A stretch of 35,625 nucleotides of DNA, taken from NCBI RefSeq assembly GCF_010692325.1, contig NZ_JAAHHW010000070.1, forward strand, positions 1 to 35,625, written 5' to 3'. Of the stretch, positions 26,309-35,617 are shown piece after piece. Below the pieces are notes generated by a model that saw nothing but the letters and a program-made list of their open reading frames with translations, did not search any database and was not told the origin of the DNA. How positions within the stretch are numbered: position 1 is the first letter of the stretch; every line of letters begins with the position of its first letter. This stretch comes from Moorena sp. SIO3I8. GTDB taxonomy: Bacteria > Cyanobacteriota > Cyanobacteriia > Cyanobacteriales > Coleofasciculaceae. Both the position numbers and the translations under genes were made by a program.

Positions 26309-27148
26309 CAGGAATTATCAACAATGATTTACCATCAATGGTGAGCCAGAAGTTGGTTGGGTCTAATCCCGATTCCCTGGGTGGAACAATCTATCAAGCT
26401 TTTTCCCTTAGAAACTCCTATCCTGAGTATCCAATGAAATCTGGTCAGCTGCTGACACAAAAGCTACATCCTCCGACACAGAGCAAGGGATGTAGTTAAC
26501 CTGCTCAGGTTTTACCAGTAGCAACACGCTTAGTGCTTCAACCATGCCATGCAACTAACCACCTAGCTGATGACCAAAGTTAGCAGGGTTCCCTGACACT
26601 GGCATAAATCCTAGAAACTTACATATATAGGATATAGGTGGATAGTCATGATATAAGAAATAGGTTAGGGATAGCAATACCTAATTTCTCCATAAACCTA
26701 CTGAAAATTTTACTCGGGAAGAAATTGGTGGATTTACCGTAGCAGTGATCAAGACCATTGAGCGAAACTCAAAATAGCTTTCTTAACGACTCTTTTGCAC
26801 TGACAGGACTTGATCTTGTGACAGTAGCCTTAATCACAGTATTAGTTTATACCAGGTGGCATCTCCTCCCTAAATCCCTAGGTATTAGGCTGATGGTCTT
26901 AGGTCTTACAACAGGGGGAGTTGAGAGCCTCCGTGCTTGACCCGGAGCCCTTCATACTTTTTTAAAACCCCCTTAGGCTACATGCCTAGAGCCTAAATGC
27001 CTAGAGCCTAGGTTAAGAGTATGTGAAATTAAACCTTCTCTATAGTTTTTGCTGACTGATTTAGGCTATGAAAGGATAGCTTTCAGCCAAATCAGTCCTT
27101 TGAGGAAACAGGCTACTAGCTGCAACCAATGCTCAATGGAACCCTTTG
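26309..27148. other. Long spacer between divergent glsF and the phosphodiester glycosidase gene
   Basis: There is no strongly supported gene. A TTG-initiated 60-codon frame at 26758-26940 encodes a hydrophobic stretch (LVTVALITVLVYTRWHLL), but it has no ribosome-binding site and no recognised family. ATGCCTAGAGCCTA occurs twice (26982-26995 and 26998-27011). Promoters of both flanking genes should lie here. Confidence 0.55.
26758..26940 (+). CDS. Doubtful small membrane protein
   Basis: The 60-codon frame starts at TTG and contains one plausible membrane helix after an acidic start (SETQNSFLNDSFALTGLDLV, then TVALITVLVYTRWHLL). There is no ribosome-binding site, ATG or recognised family, and the spacer around it is repeat-bearing. 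It is listed because its composition is better than random, but it may well be chance. Confidence 0.2.
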   Translation: MSETQNSFLNDSFALTGLDLVTVALITVLVYTRWHLLPKSLGIRLMVLGLTTGGVESLRA

Positions 27149-29209
27149 ATGGTGACTAGAGTAACACCAAAGACCGGAATTGATACTACAAAAGTGTGGA
27201 CTAAGATCTCCAAGCTAGCCATTACCCTCTTGCTCATAATTCTATTCCCAGCATCCGTAGCTACGGCCAATAGGCGAGTTGGAGCAATTGAACCCCTAAT
27301 CTTAAATAGCTTTAAAGAGTTATTGAACCAGTTGCCCCCAGCAGCTGAAGATACCCCTGTCCTAGTTCAAGGTTTATCCCAAACGACCCAGGAGAACATC
27401 CTAGTTTTAAAGGGCAAGAAACTATTGGAAGAGCTACCCCCCATGCCTGATAACAGCTTAGAGGTGGAGTTATTCTCTGTCCCACCCCAAGTGATCCGAC
27501 AAGGGGTTCAAGTTTATTTAAATGGTCAGCGAATCAACTTACCTTGGCAGCAATGGTTAGTGGGAACCTCAGTGCGCACTGGCATCAGTGATGTAGGAGC
27601 AATGCAAACTTTGGGCATAGAAATGCTCAATAGTAAAGATTATACCAAGCAACCGATCCGGTGGTTTTCTAAACCCCGGAGTACATCCGTAGTCTTCCCC
27701 AGCCAAGTTAGTGGTGCTTATCGATATCTAGATATTACCGATTTTGCCAAAACAGCAGGTTGGCAGTTGCAAGTTCAGGGGGATAAGCTCTATATCTCTT
27801 CCATGCCAGCCAGGGTCAAGACTATCCGCCAGGGACGTCAGCCTTGGGGTAATCGTATTGTTCTTGATTTAGACCGCCCAACCTTCTGGCAAGTCAATGA
27901 CCGACGCACTGAAGGTGTGATTACAGTAGCTGCCTCAGCGGACCTGTCACTAGTCAAGGGTTTTAATGCTCTAGAGGCTACCAAGATCCAAGGGCCTGAA
28001 GATGTAGCTCCCATTTCCGTGGGCGCTCCTATGGATAAACCGGTTATCCGCTTAGAAAGCCATCAGAACCAAACTAGGCTCAGGGTGGATTTCCCCAAAG
28101 GTAAACGTCTGCGAGTTTTCACCTTGCCTAATCCTTTTCGATTGGTGATTGATTTGCGACCCGATGCCATGGTAAAGAAAAATATTCTCTGGGCACCCGG
28201 CATCCAGTGGCGTCAGCAGTTGATTAGTCTCAAAGATACTAGTTTTCCAGTGGTGTGGTTGGAGGTTGATCCCAAATCTCAGCGGTTGCGGCTCAGACCA
28301 ATTGGCAGTAATGCTACAACGCAAGTGGGAACAGCCCCACTAATTAAAGCTGCTCAGTGGTGGCAAGCATCTGCTGCAATTAATGCTGGCTTTTTCAACC
28401 GTAACAACCAATTGCCCTTAGGAGCCATTCGCCGTGACAGTCGATGGTTATCCGGTCCAATTTTGAACCGGGGAGCGATCGCTTGGAATGATCGCGGTCA
28501 CGTTAAACTGGGGCGACTCAGCCTCAGCGAAACCTTAGTTACCTCACACCAGAAACGTTTGCCAGTACTATTCCTCAACAGTGGTTATGTCAAAGCTGGC
28601 ATTGCCCGCTACACTAGCGCCTTCGGACCAACCTACACTCCCTTAATTGATCATGAAATCATTGTAGTTGTCCAGAATAACTTGGTCACCCATCTGTTGC
28701 CTGGAGGACTTGCCGGTCAGCAAGCCTTTCCTATCCCCCCCAATGGCTATCTAGTTACCCTTAGAGCCAACAGCACAGCCGTTCATGATCTTAGTATCGG
28801 TACCCAAGTGCGAATTGAGGGGAGTACGTTTCCTGCTGACTTCAATGGCTACCCCCATATTCTCGGTGGTGGACCACTGCTACTACAAGATCGAAAAATT
28901 GTTTTGGATGGCAAATCGGAACAATTTAGTGATGCCTTTATTCAGCAGTCTGCTCCACGCAGTGCTATCGGAACCACTGCTAATGGCACATTGATTATTG
29001 CTGCTTTTCAGTATAGTCATACTGGAGACGGCCCAACCTTAAGGGAAACAGCTCAGTTGATGCAGAAATTGGGAGCCATTAATGCCCTCAATCTTGACGG
29101 GGGTAGCTCAACTGGACTTTATCTAGGTGGTCAACTCCTAGATCGGTCTCCCTATACAGCAGCACCAGTTAACAACGGTCTGGGCATCTTTTTTACACCT
29201 GTTCCCTGA
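27149..29209 (+). CDS. Exported phosphodiester glycosidase (NAGPA-domain) protein
   Basis: The 686-residue protein starts with a signal or anchor (LAITLLLIILFPASVATA, about residues 25-42). The middle, about 105-350, has repeated beta-rich segments such as NRIVLDLDRPTFWQ and FRLVIDLRPDAM that resemble AMIN-type cell-wall-targeting domains. The C-terminal part, from about 400, matches the phosphodiester glycosidase family: AINAGFFNRNNQLPLGAI, GYPHILGGGPLLLQDRK, SAIGTTANGTLIIAAFQ and NALNLDGGSSTGLYLGG. Family members cleave phosphodiester-linked sugars, for example in the animal N-acetylglucosamine uncovering enzyme; in bacteria a cell-envelope glycan is likely. ATG 27149 is chosen over TTG 27146. 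Confidence 0.85.
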   Translation: MVTRVTPKTGIDTTKVWTKISKLAITLLLIILFPASVATANRRVGAIEPLILNSFKELLNQLPPAAEDTPVLVQGLSQTTQENILVLKGKKLLEELPPMPDNSLEVELFSVPPQVIRQGVQVYLNGQRINLPWQQWLVGTSVRTGISDVGAMQTLGIEMLNSKDYTKQPIRWFSKPRSTSVVFPSQVSGAYRYLDITDFAKTAGWQLQVQGDKLYISSMPARVKTIRQGRQPWGNRIVLDLDRPTFWQVNDRRTEGVITVAASADLSLVKGFNALEATKIQGPEDVAPISVGAPMDKPVIRLESHQNQTRLRVDFPKGKRLRVFTLPNPFRLVIDLRPDAMVKKNILWAPGIQWRQQLISLKDTSFPVVWLEVDPKSQRLRLRPIGSNATTQVGTAPLIKAAQWWQASAAINAGFFNRNNQLPLGAIRRDSRWLSGPILNRGAIAWNDRGHVKLGRLSLSETLVTSHQKRLPVLFLNSGYVKAGIARYTSAFGPTYTPLIDHEIIVVVQNNLVTHLLPGGLAGQQAFPIPPNGYLVTLRANSTAVHDLSIGTQVRIEGSTFPADFNGYPHILGGGPLLLQDRKIVLDGKSEQFSDAFIQQSAPRSAIGTTANGTLIIAAFQYSHTGDGPTLRETAQLMQKLGAINALNLDGGSSTGLYLGGQLLDRSPYTAAPVNNGLGIFFTPVP

Positions 29210-29525
29210 TAGTTTAAGAAGTATTAAGTATTAAGTATTAACTATGAAGGAAGTATGAAGTGTTCAGATTTATTAAGATTTTTGTAAATCACGAATCCCT
29301 TAACTATAGGTTTATTCAGCTGATAATTAGGTAAACATAACTATATAAGAGTGTAAAGACTTTATATAAATTCAGGGAATCCACTAATTTGGCCTGAAAA
29401 ATTTAGTTATAGTTTGCTAGATTTTTCGATAGTCAATTACCATTGATTTTGTCTAACCTAGAATTAGTAAGCAATTAGTAAACTTTCCCAAAATCACTTA
29501 GCTAGACGTTTTCAGGAACAAAACC
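29210..29525. other. AT-rich spacer before the cupin gene
   Basis: No gene is seen. A short tandem run of AAGTATT-type heptamers lies at about 29217-29240. The rest is AT-rich, and AGGA just before 29526 is the ribosome-binding site of the next gene. No terminator or operator stands out. Confidence 0.55.
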
Positions 29526-29954
29526 ATGGTTCAGTCAAAAGAAATTTCTCAAGTTTCGGCCATTACCCTACAGTCATCCCGAGTAGCTGAAGGCGTTGCC
29601 GCTACCGAACTACGACCTTGGGGGTCTTTCACTGTCTTAGAAGAAGGACGGGGATACAAAATCAAGCGCATTGAAGTCAAGCCGGGTCATCGCTTAAGTT
29701 TGCAGATGCACTACCATAGGAGCGAACACTGGATTGTTGTCAGTGGTACAGCTAAAGTTATTTGTGGCGATAAAGAAGAAATTATTCATCAAAATCAATC
29801 AACCTATGTTCCCCAAGGCTATGCTCATCGACTAGAGAATCCTGGTGTTATTCCCCTCGTTTTAATTGAAGTCCAGAATGGAGAATACCTCGGAGAAGAT
29901 GACATTATTCGCTTTGAAGATGACTATGCTCGCAGCAAACCAGAAGACAAATAG
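29526..29954 (+). CDS. Cupin-type mannose-6-phosphate isomerase-like protein
   Basis: The 142-residue protein is a single cupin of the type II phosphomannose isomerase / ManC C-terminal kind. Motifs are RPWGSFTVLEEGRGYKIKRI, KPGHRLSLQMHYHRSEHWIV with the HxH and Glu/His metal ligands, VSGTAKVICGDKEEII and YVPQGYAHRLENPG with the second cupin histidine. It would interconvert fructose-6-phosphate and mannose-6-phosphate, feeding GDP-mannose and envelope sugars. The guanylyltransferase half found in full ManC is absent, so this is a stand-alone isomerase or a regulatory cupin. AGGA upstream of ATG 29526 supports the start. Confidence 0.88.
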   Translation: MVQSKEISQVSAITLQSSRVAEGVAATELRPWGSFTVLEEGRGYKIKRIEVKPGHRLSLQMHYHRSEHWIVVSGTAKVICGDKEEIIHQNQSTYVPQGYAHRLENPGVIPLVLIEVQNGEYLGEDDIIRFEDDYARSKPEDK

Positions 29955-29984
29955 ATTAAGTCATTAGTTGTAAGTATTTGTAAG

Positions 29985-30190
29985 CAATCAGCTATCAGCA
30001 ATCAGCTTTAAGCTTTTGAATAAAAGAGGTAAGCATTCGTTTAATCTTGACGGCTGACAGCTGACAATTCTTTAGTTAGTAGTCATTAGTCATTAGTTAG
30101 AAGTTTTTAGTAGGTCAAAAAAAGCCTCTTGGCAGTGACCAATTACTAATGACTAATGATTAATGACTATTCCTTTTTGAGGTAACATTA
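29985..30190. repeat. Dispersed repeat plus TAATGAC heptamer hairpin
   Basis: At 29991-30040, AATCAGCTATCAGCAATCAG and the following AAAAGAGGTAAGC are the reverse complement of the repeat at about 8079-8129. Next, TAGTCATTAGTCATTAGT near 30079-30096 faces ACTAATGACTAATGATTAAT near 30144-30165, which can form a long stem. Both are heptamer-type repeats of the spacer. Confidence 0.75.
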
Positions 30191-30226
30191 GCTGGTGCTA
30201 GTTGTTGCGTATAGTTAGTATCGTTA

Positions 30227-30571
30227 ATGATTAAACTGAGTAAAGCTGCTGCGAGTGAGATTAGACGTGTACAGTCCAAGCGTCAAAACCCAGACGCCAA
30301 ATTGCGTCTAGGTGTCCGCCAGGGTGGGTGTGCTGATTTTTACTACACTATTGACTTTGAGCAAGTGATCAATTCTGAGGATCAGGTCTATGACTGTGAT
30401 GGCATCAGTGTCATCGTAGACCCGGAAAGCCTAAAAACTATCAATGGCTTAACTCTAGATTACTCAGAAGACCTGATGGGAGGAGGGTTTCGCTTCCATA
30501 ACCCTAAAGCTTCAGAAAGCTGCGGCTGCGGTAATTCCTTTCGTGTAGACCCATCAAAGGATTCAGATTGA
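30227..30571 (+). CDS. IscA/HesB-family iron-sulfur cluster assembly protein
   Basis: The 114-residue protein is an A-type carrier-like protein: IKLSKAAASEIRRVQSKRQN, LGVRQGGCADFYYTIDF and a C-terminal SCGCGNSFRVD. The three expected cysteines are present (one in GGCADF, two in CGCG), so cluster binding is plausible. These proteins hand iron-sulfur clusters or iron to client enzymes in the cytosol. The usual GGCSG is GGCAD here, a variant also seen in cyanobacterial members (from memory). It stands 88 bases upstream of rpsL on the same strand, so cotranscription with the str operon is possible. Confidence 0.92.
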   Translation: MIKLSKAAASEIRRVQSKRQNPDAKLRLGVRQGGCADFYYTIDFEQVINSEDQVYDCDGISVIVDPESLKTINGLTLDYSEDLMGGGFRFHNPKASESCGCGNSFRVDPSKDSD

Positions 30572-30659
30572 CACCAGAGTGTTAAATGCGATATAATTAC
30601 CTTTGGTTTGTTTGTAGTTGATTAAGTTCAATCAACCAATGTTTATTAAGCCGTAACTC

Positions 30660-31031
30660 ATGCCCACCATTCAGCAGCTCATTAGTAGCGAGCGCTTCAA
30701 AGCTAAGAAGAAAACTAAGTCCCCAGCGCTGAAACAATGTCCCCAGCGCCGTGGTGTTTGTACTAGGGTGTTCACAACTACACCCAAAAAACCCAACTCC
30801 GCCTTACGAAAGGTGGCAAGGGTTCGTCTGACTTCAGGATTTGAAGTAACAGCCTATATTCCTGGTATTGGTCATAACCTACAAGAACACTCCGTCGTTA
30901 TGATCAGAGGTGGTCGTGTTAAGGACTTACCTGGAGTGCGATATCACATTATTCGGGGTACCCTTGATACGGCAGGAGTTAAGGATCGGCGTCAAGGTCG
31001 TTCTAAGTATGGGACAAAGCGCCCTAAGTAA
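30660..31031 (+). CDS. rpsL: 30S ribosomal protein S12
   Basis: The 123-residue protein is nearly universal in sequence: [60 protein letters not shown] and [21 protein letters not shown]12 sits at the decoding centre of the small subunit. The lysines in TTPKKPNSA and GRVKDLPG, where streptomycin-resistance changes usually occur, are wild-type. It is the first gene of the str operon, but the next gene, rpsG, is 595 bases away, an unusually wide gap. No strong ribosome-binding site is visible. Confidence 0.99.
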   Translation: MPTIQQLISSERFKAKKKTKSPALKQCPQRRGVCTRVFTTTPKKPNSALRKVARVRLTSGFEVTAYIPGIGHNLQEHSVVMIRGGRVKDLPGVRYHIIRGTLDTAGVKDRRQGRSKYGTKRPK

Positions 31032-31110
31032 ACTCACGAGAATTGACTCCTCTAAAGTAAGAGACTTTCAGCAATAGAGTTGCTGTGTTCTCACCCACGC
31101 CCATCTAAAC

Positions 31111-31199
31111 CCCAAGGGGACTCCCGTTATAGCCGACCGACTTAGCGGAAGACGGGGCGTATAAAGTGCTCCCGCAGGTGACCCACACAGCCCCTTGGG
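31111..31199. repeat. Structured element resembling the IscB-element end hairpin
   Basis: CCCAAGGGG (31111-31119) pairs perfectly with CCCCTTGGG (31191-31199). Inside, CTCCCGTTATAGCCGACCGA then CTTAGCGG has the layout of the hairpins at 2943-2974 and 4511-4539. The 19-mer CAAGGGGACTCCCGTTATA is identical at 2935-2953. There is no iscB nearby, so it may be a stand-alone non-autonomous relative. GACGGGGCGTATAAAGTGC links it also to 11258-11373. Confidence 0.65.
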
Positions 31200-31422
31200 A
31201 ATTGGAGACTAGAACTGTTGCGCTTCCTTGATAATTTGAGCATTATTAATAATTAATGCCCTCGAAAGAGTAGCGGTTTGTGCGCAAGCTGAAAAGCCTC
31301 TGAATCAAGCATAAACCAAAAATCTAAAAAGTAAGCCCAATAATTTTATTGGAGGGTTTAGAGGCTGTTTGGCTCAGCCATTAAGAGTGTAAAATTCTTA
31401 AGAATCCCAGCGACCTAGGAGC

Positions 31423-31482
31423 CGCTACGCGAACGCTATAATCTACGGGCTTTGCCCGACGCGGGGCGCGTTCGATTTAGCG
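31423..31482. repeat. GC-rich cruciform repeat
   Basis: CGCTA (31423-31427) with TAGCG (31478-31482), CGAACGC (31430-31436) with GCGTTCG (31468-31474), and CGGGC with GCCCG around TTT (31446-31458) form nested stems. CGCTACGCGAACG-type sequences are common dispersed palindromes in cyanobacteria (from memory). Confidence 0.65.
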
Positions 31483-31509
31483 ACGGGAGTGTCAAAAGCT
31501 AACTGTATC

Positions 31510-31554
31510 ACCAGGGTTAATCACACCAGGGTTAATCACACTAGGATTAATCAC
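31510..31554. repeat. Three tandem 15-base repeats upstream of rpsG
   Basis: ACCAGGGTTAATCAC occurs twice exactly (31510-31524, 31525-31539) and once with two changes (31540-31554), ending 72 bases before the rpsG ATG. A position just before a likely internal promoter makes a protein-binding role conceivable, but no known operator was recognised. Confidence 0.85.
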
Positions 31555-31626
31555 AGGAGTGTAGTTGATTGCCTTGGTTAATTTTTAATAGTAAACTGTA
31601 TTTTTGATTTTTTCTTAAGCTTACTT

Positions 31627-32097
31627 ATGTCTCGTCGCTCAGTTGTTAAAAAGCGTCCTGTCCCCCCTGACCCAGTCTATAACAGTCGCCTGATTTGTAT
31701 GTTGGGGTGTAGACTCATGCGTCATGGCAAGAAATCCCTTGCCTACCGAATTATCTATGACGCAATGAAAATCATTGAAGAAAGAACTGGAGCTGATCCC
31801 ATAGAAACCTTTGAAAAAGCTGTGCGTAACTTGACCCCTCTAGTAGAAGTCAAGGCTCGCCGGGTTGGTGGGGCAACCTATCAGGTTCCTATGGAAGTAA
31901 AGGCTGAGCGAGGGACTACTCTAGCCCTACGCTGGCTGATTAAATTCTCCAGAAGTCGCTCCGGTCGGAGCATGGCTAGCAAATTGGCTAATGAGCTGAT
32001 GGATGCTGCCAATGAAACCGGAAATGCTATTCGCAAGCGTGAAGAAACCCATAGAATGGCAGAGGCAAATAAAGCTTTTGCCCACTATCGGTACTAA
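31627..32097 (+). CDS. rpsG: 30S ribosomal protein S7
   Basis: The 156-residue protein begins [20 protein letters not shown] and carries [60 protein letters not shown] and [21 protein letters not shown]7 nucleates assembly of the 30S head and contacts the exit-site tRNA and mRNA. In many bacteria it is also the translational repressor of this operon. It is followed by fusA after about 140 bases. No clear ribosome-binding site is seen, and the preceding spacer is abnormally long. Confidence 0.99.
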   Translation: MSRRSVVKKRPVPPDPVYNSRLICMLGCRLMRHGKKSLAYRIIYDAMKIIEERTGADPIETFEKAVRNLTPLVEVKARRVGGATYQVPMEVKAERGTTLALRWLIKFSRSRSGRSMASKLANELMDAANETGNAIRKREETHRMAEANKAFAHYRY

Positions 32098-32239
32098 TTA
32101 TCCTAAAAAGCCTAGAACAAGAACCTGGTAGCTATAGGATAATGTCCACAAATGCCTAAAAAAACTTAAAAAAAGTATAAAATTGTAAATAGATAGCTAC
32201 CTGGTGAGGAAATGGTGGCACCAGACAAAGGAGGTAACC

Positions 32240-34315
32240 GTGGCACGCACCATCCCGCTTGATAAAACACGCAATATCGGCATTGCAGCTCATATTGATG
32301 CGGGCAAAACAACAACAACTGAACGAATCCTGTTTTATTCCGGAATTGTTCACAAAATTGGTGAAGTCCATGAAGGTACAGCTGTAACTGATTGGATGGA
32401 CCAAGAGCGGGAGCGGGGAATCACGATCACTGCTGCTGCAATTAGCACCAACTGGCGAGAGCATCGGATTAATATTATCGATACTCCCGGTCACGTTGAC
32501 TTCACCATTGAAGTGGAGCGCTCCATGCGGGTATTGGATGGTGTGATTGCTGTGTTTTGCTCTGTAGGTGGTGTCCAGCCTCAGTCTGAAACCGTCTGGC
32601 GGCAAGCAGACCGCTATCAGGTACCTCGAATTGCGTTTGTTAATAAAATGGACCGGACAGGAGCAAACTTCTTCAAGGTCTACGAGCAAGTTCGTGACCG
32701 ATTGCGCTCCAATGCTGTTCCCATCCAAATCCCGATTGGTAGTGAAAGCGAATTTAGAGGCATTGTTGACTTGGTGCGGATGCGAGCCAAGATATACACC
32801 AATGACCTGGGAACTGACATCGAAGATACAGAAATTCCTGAAGAGGTCAAAGAGCAAGCCGAAGAATACCGTGCCAAACTAGTGGAATCGGTGGCAGAAA
32901 CTGATGAGGCGTTAATTGAGAAGTACCTTGAAGGAGAGGAAATCACGGCAGAGGAAATTCGTGAAGCCCTGCGCAAAGGAACCATTGAGGGCAGAATCGT
33001 TCCTATGTTGTGTGGCTCTGCATTCAAGAACAAAGGGGTTCAGCTGCTATTGGATGCGGTTATTGATTACCTACCAGCTCCGATTGATGTTCCGCCAATT
33101 CAAGGTACTATGCCTAAGGGTGAAACCGTCGAGCGGGTGGCTGATGACGAAGCTCCTATGTCAGCTCTGGCATTCAAGATTATGGCAGACCCCTATGGTC
33201 GCCTAACTTTCCTGCGGGTGTACTCTGGGGTACTCAAGAAGGGGAGCTATATCCTCAACTCCACTAAGGATAAGAAGGAACGGATATCTCGCTTAATTGT
33301 CTTGAAAGCTGATGACCGCATTGAAGTAGAGGAGTTGCGGGCTGGAGACTTGGGCGCTGCCGTTGGCTTAAAACATACTATCACTGGGGATACTATTTGT
33401 GACGAAGAGTCTCCCATTATTTTGGAATCCCTCTTTATTCCAGAACCAGTGATATCGGTGGCAGTAGAGCCAAAAACCAAGCAGGATATGGAGAAGCTAT
33501 CCAAAGCCCTCCAAGCCCTATCTGAAGAAGACCCTACCTTCCGGGTCAGCATTGACCCAGAAACTAACCAAACCGTGATTGCGGGCATGGGTGAGCTGCA
33601 CTTGGAAATCCTGGTAGACCGGATGCTGCGAGAGTTTAAGGTAGAAGCGAATGTGGGCGCTCCCCAGGTAGCCTATCGAGAGACGATTCGTAAATCAGTC
33701 CAAGCGGAAGGCAAATTTATCCGTCAAAGTGGCGGTAAAGGTCAGTACGGTCACGTTATTGTTGAATTGGAACCAGGAGATACTGGTAGTGGTTTTGAAT
33801 TCGTCTCCAAGATCGTAGGTGGTTCTGTACCGAGAGAGTACATCTCTCCTGCTGAACAAGGGATGAAGGAAGCCTGTGAATCGGGAATTCTAGCAGGGTA
33901 TCCAGTGATCGACGTCAAAGTTACCCTAGTAGATGGGTCTTATCACGACGTAGACTCTTCAGAAATGGCATTTAAGATTGCTGGTTCTATGGCCATGCGG
34001 AATGCTGTGATGAAGGCTGCCCCAGTACTCCTAGAGCCTATGATGAAAGTTGAGGTGGAAGTGCCGGAAGACTTCCTTGGGGATGTCATGGGTGACCTCA
34101 ACTCCCGCCGTGGCCAGATTGAAGGTATGGGTTCTGAAGACGGCATTGCCAAAGTAACTGCTAAAGTTCCATTAGCAGAGATGTTTGGTTATGCTACGGA
34201 TATCCGGTCTAAGACCCAAGGTCGGGGTATTTTCTCTATGGAGTTTAAAACCTATGATGAAGTACCTCGCAATGTGGCAGAAGCCATCATTGCTAAGAAT
34301 CAAGGGAACGCATAA
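32240..34315 (+). CDS. fusA: Translation elongation factor G
   Basis: EF-G drives GTP-dependent translocation on the ribosome. The 691-residue protein shows G1 [13 protein letters not shown], switch region [43 protein letters not shown] and the C-terminal domains with [17 protein letters not shown] and [18 protein letters not shown]. Start is GTG 32240 because AAGGAGGT immediately upstream (within 32227-32236) is an excellent ribosome-binding site; an upstream frame to 32204 would include that site in coding sequence. It lies between rpsG and tuf (23 bases to tuf), the classical str order. Confidence 0.99.
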   Translation: MARTIPLDKTRNIGIAAHIDAGKTTTTERILFYSGIVHKIGEVHEGTAVTDWMDQERERGITITAAAISTNWREHRINIIDTPGHVDFTIEVERSMRVLDGVIAVFCSVGGVQPQSETVWRQADRYQVPRIAFVNKMDRTGANFFKVYEQVRDRLRSNAVPIQIPIGSESEFRGIVDLVRMRAKIYTNDLGTDIEDTEIPEEVKEQAEEYRAKLVESVAETDEALIEKYLEGEEITAEEIREALRKGTIEGRIVPMLCGSAFKNKGVQLLLDAVIDYLPAPIDVPPIQGTMPKGETVERVADDEAPMSALAFKIMADPYGRLTFLRVYSGVLKKGSYILNSTKDKKERISRLIVLKADDRIEVEELRAGDLGAAVGLKHTITGDTICDEESPIILESLFIPEPVISVAVEPKTKQDMEKLSKALQALSEEDPTFRVSIDPETNQTVIAGMGELHLEILVDRMLREFKVEANVGAPQVAYRETIRKSVQAEGKFIRQSGGKGQYGHVIVELEPGDTGSGFEFVSKIVGGSVPREYISPAEQGMKEACESGILAGYPVIDVKVTLVDGSYHDVDSSEMAFKIAGSMAMRNAVMKAAPVLLEPMMKVEVEVPEDFLGDVMGDLNSRRGQIEGMGSEDGIAKVTAKVPLAEMFGYATDIRSKTQGRGIFSMEFKTYDEVPRNVAEAIIAKNQGNA

Positions 34316-34338
34316 CAAAAAAAAGGAACATGTAATTC

Positions 34339-35568
34339 ATGGCACGCGAAAAGTTTGAAAGGAATAAACCCCACGTCAACATTGGCACGATTGGTCACGT
34401 AGACCACGGCAAGACTACCCTAACTGCTGCTATTACTATGACATTGGCAGCTCAAGGGAAGGCAAAAGCGAGGAACTACGAGGAAATTGATGCAGCTCCT
34501 GAGGAAAAAGCACGGGGGATTACCATCAATACTGCTCATGTGGAGTACGAAACCGAAAATCGCCACTATGCCCACGTGGATTGCCCAGGCCACGCTGACT
34601 ATGTGAAAAACATGATCACGGGTGCGGCGCAAATGGATGGGGCAATTCTGGTGGTTTCTGCCGCTGACGGTGCCATGCCACAAACTAAAGAACATATCCT
34701 CCTGGCTCGGCAGGTGGGAGTGCCTAACATCGTGGTTTTCTTAAATAAGAAAGACCAAGTAGACGATGAAGAACTCCTAGAGCTAGTAGAACTCGAAATT
34801 CGGGAACTGTTGAGCGAATACGACTTTGACGGGGACAATATCCCGATTGTGGCTGGGTCAGCCTTAATGGCTGTAAACGCCCTGACCGAGAATCCAGGCA
34901 TTGCCAAAGGTGACAATGAGTGGACTGATGTGGTACTAGAACTGATGTCTAATGTAGACTCATACATTCCCACACCAGAGCGGGATGTGGATAAGCCATT
35001 CCTGATGGCAGTGGAAGATGTCTTCTCCATCACTGGTCGGGGAACTGTTGCCACCGGTCGAATCGAGCGGGGTAAAGTTAAAGTTGGTGAGACGGTAGAA
35101 ATCATCGGGCTTAAAGAGACCCGTAACACCACCGTAACTGGTGTGGAAATGTTCCAGAAGACCCTAGACGAAGGGATGGCTGGAGACAATGTTGGGCTAC
35201 TGCTACGGGGTATCCAAAAAGAGAACATTGAGCGGGGTATGGTACTTGCCAAGCCCGGTTCAATCACCCCTCACACCAAGTTTGAATCTGAGGTATATGT
35301 CCTGAAGAAAGAAGAAGGTGGACGTCATACTCCCTTCTTCTCCGGCTATCGCCCTCAGTTCTATGTACGAACCACTGATGTGACTGGCACTATTGATGCC
35401 TTTACTGCTGACGATGGCTCTACAGCTGAGATGGTGATGCCAGGCGATCGCATCAAAATGACAGTGAGCCTGATCAACGCCATTGCGATTGAACAAGGAA
35501 TGCGCTTTGCTATCCGTGAAGGTGGTCGCACCATCGGCTCAGGTGTGGTCAGCAAGATTCTCGAATAG
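34339..35568 (+). CDS. tuf: Translation elongation factor Tu
   Basis: EF-Tu delivers aminoacyl-tRNA to the ribosome. The 409-residue protein has [64 protein letters not shown] and the beta-barrel domains ending [13 protein letters not shown]. The insertion [20 protein letters not shown] and the roughly 409-residue length are normal for cyanobacteria and plastids. AAAGGAA precedes ATG 34339 at normal spacing. Two hairpins directly follow the stop, so the transcript probably ends or is attenuated there. Confidence 0.99.
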   Translation: MAREKFERNKPHVNIGTIGHVDHGKTTLTAAITMTLAAQGKAKARNYEEIDAAPEEKARGITINTAHVEYETENRHYAHVDCPGHADYVKNMITGAAQMDGAILVVSAADGAMPQTKEHILLARQVGVPNIVVFLNKKDQVDDEELLELVELEIRELLSEYDFDGDNIPIVAGSALMAVNALTENPGIAKGDNEWTDVVLELMSNVDSYIPTPERDVDKPFLMAVEDVFSITGRGTVATGRIERGKVKVGETVEIIGLKETRNTTVTGVEMFQKTLDEGMAGDNVGLLLRGIQKENIERGMVLAKPGSITPHTKFESEVYVLKKEEGGRHTPFFSGYRPQFYVRTTDVTGTIDAFTADDGSTAEMVMPGDRIKMTVSLINAIAIEQGMRFAIREGGRTIGSGVVSKILE

Positions 35569-35571
35569 CAG

Positions 35572-35617
35572 TACTCTACTATAGAGTAGGAGCAGGGAAG
35601 TTCTAGCTTCTCTGCTC
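35572..35617 (+). terminator. Double hairpin terminator after tuf
   Basis: TACTCTA (35572-35578) and TAGAGTA (35582-35588) form a small stem. GAGCAGGGAAG (35590-35600) then pairs with CTTCTCTGCTC (35607-35617) with one G-T wobble, followed by TTTATT. The second hairpin plus T-rich tail fits an intrinsic terminator ending the str operon transcript. Confidence 0.75.

Larger units (their letters stand above)
31032..31626. other. Unusually long rpsL-rpsG spacer with several repeats
   Basis: No gene is supported. It contains a HEARO-type hairpin element (31111-31199), a GC-rich cruciform (31423-31482) and a 15-base tandem repeat (31510-31554). Gene spacing in the str operon is usually about 100-200 bases, so most of this DNA was probably added by repeat insertion. 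Transcription must cross it or restart near rpsG. Confidence 0.7.

Noticed and set aside
26256-26340. NtcA-type nitrogen-control site before glsF
   Set aside because: The GTA and TAC that can be paired are 19 bases apart as part of a hairpin, not GTA-N8-TAC.
32156-32857. 233-codon open frame on the minus strand
   Set aside because: Lies antisense to the start of fusA, whose protein is unmistakable; no domain or ribosome site.
34599-35267. 222-codon open frame on the minus strand
   Set aside because: Antisense to tuf; serine-rich shadow produced by the codon bias of the real gene.
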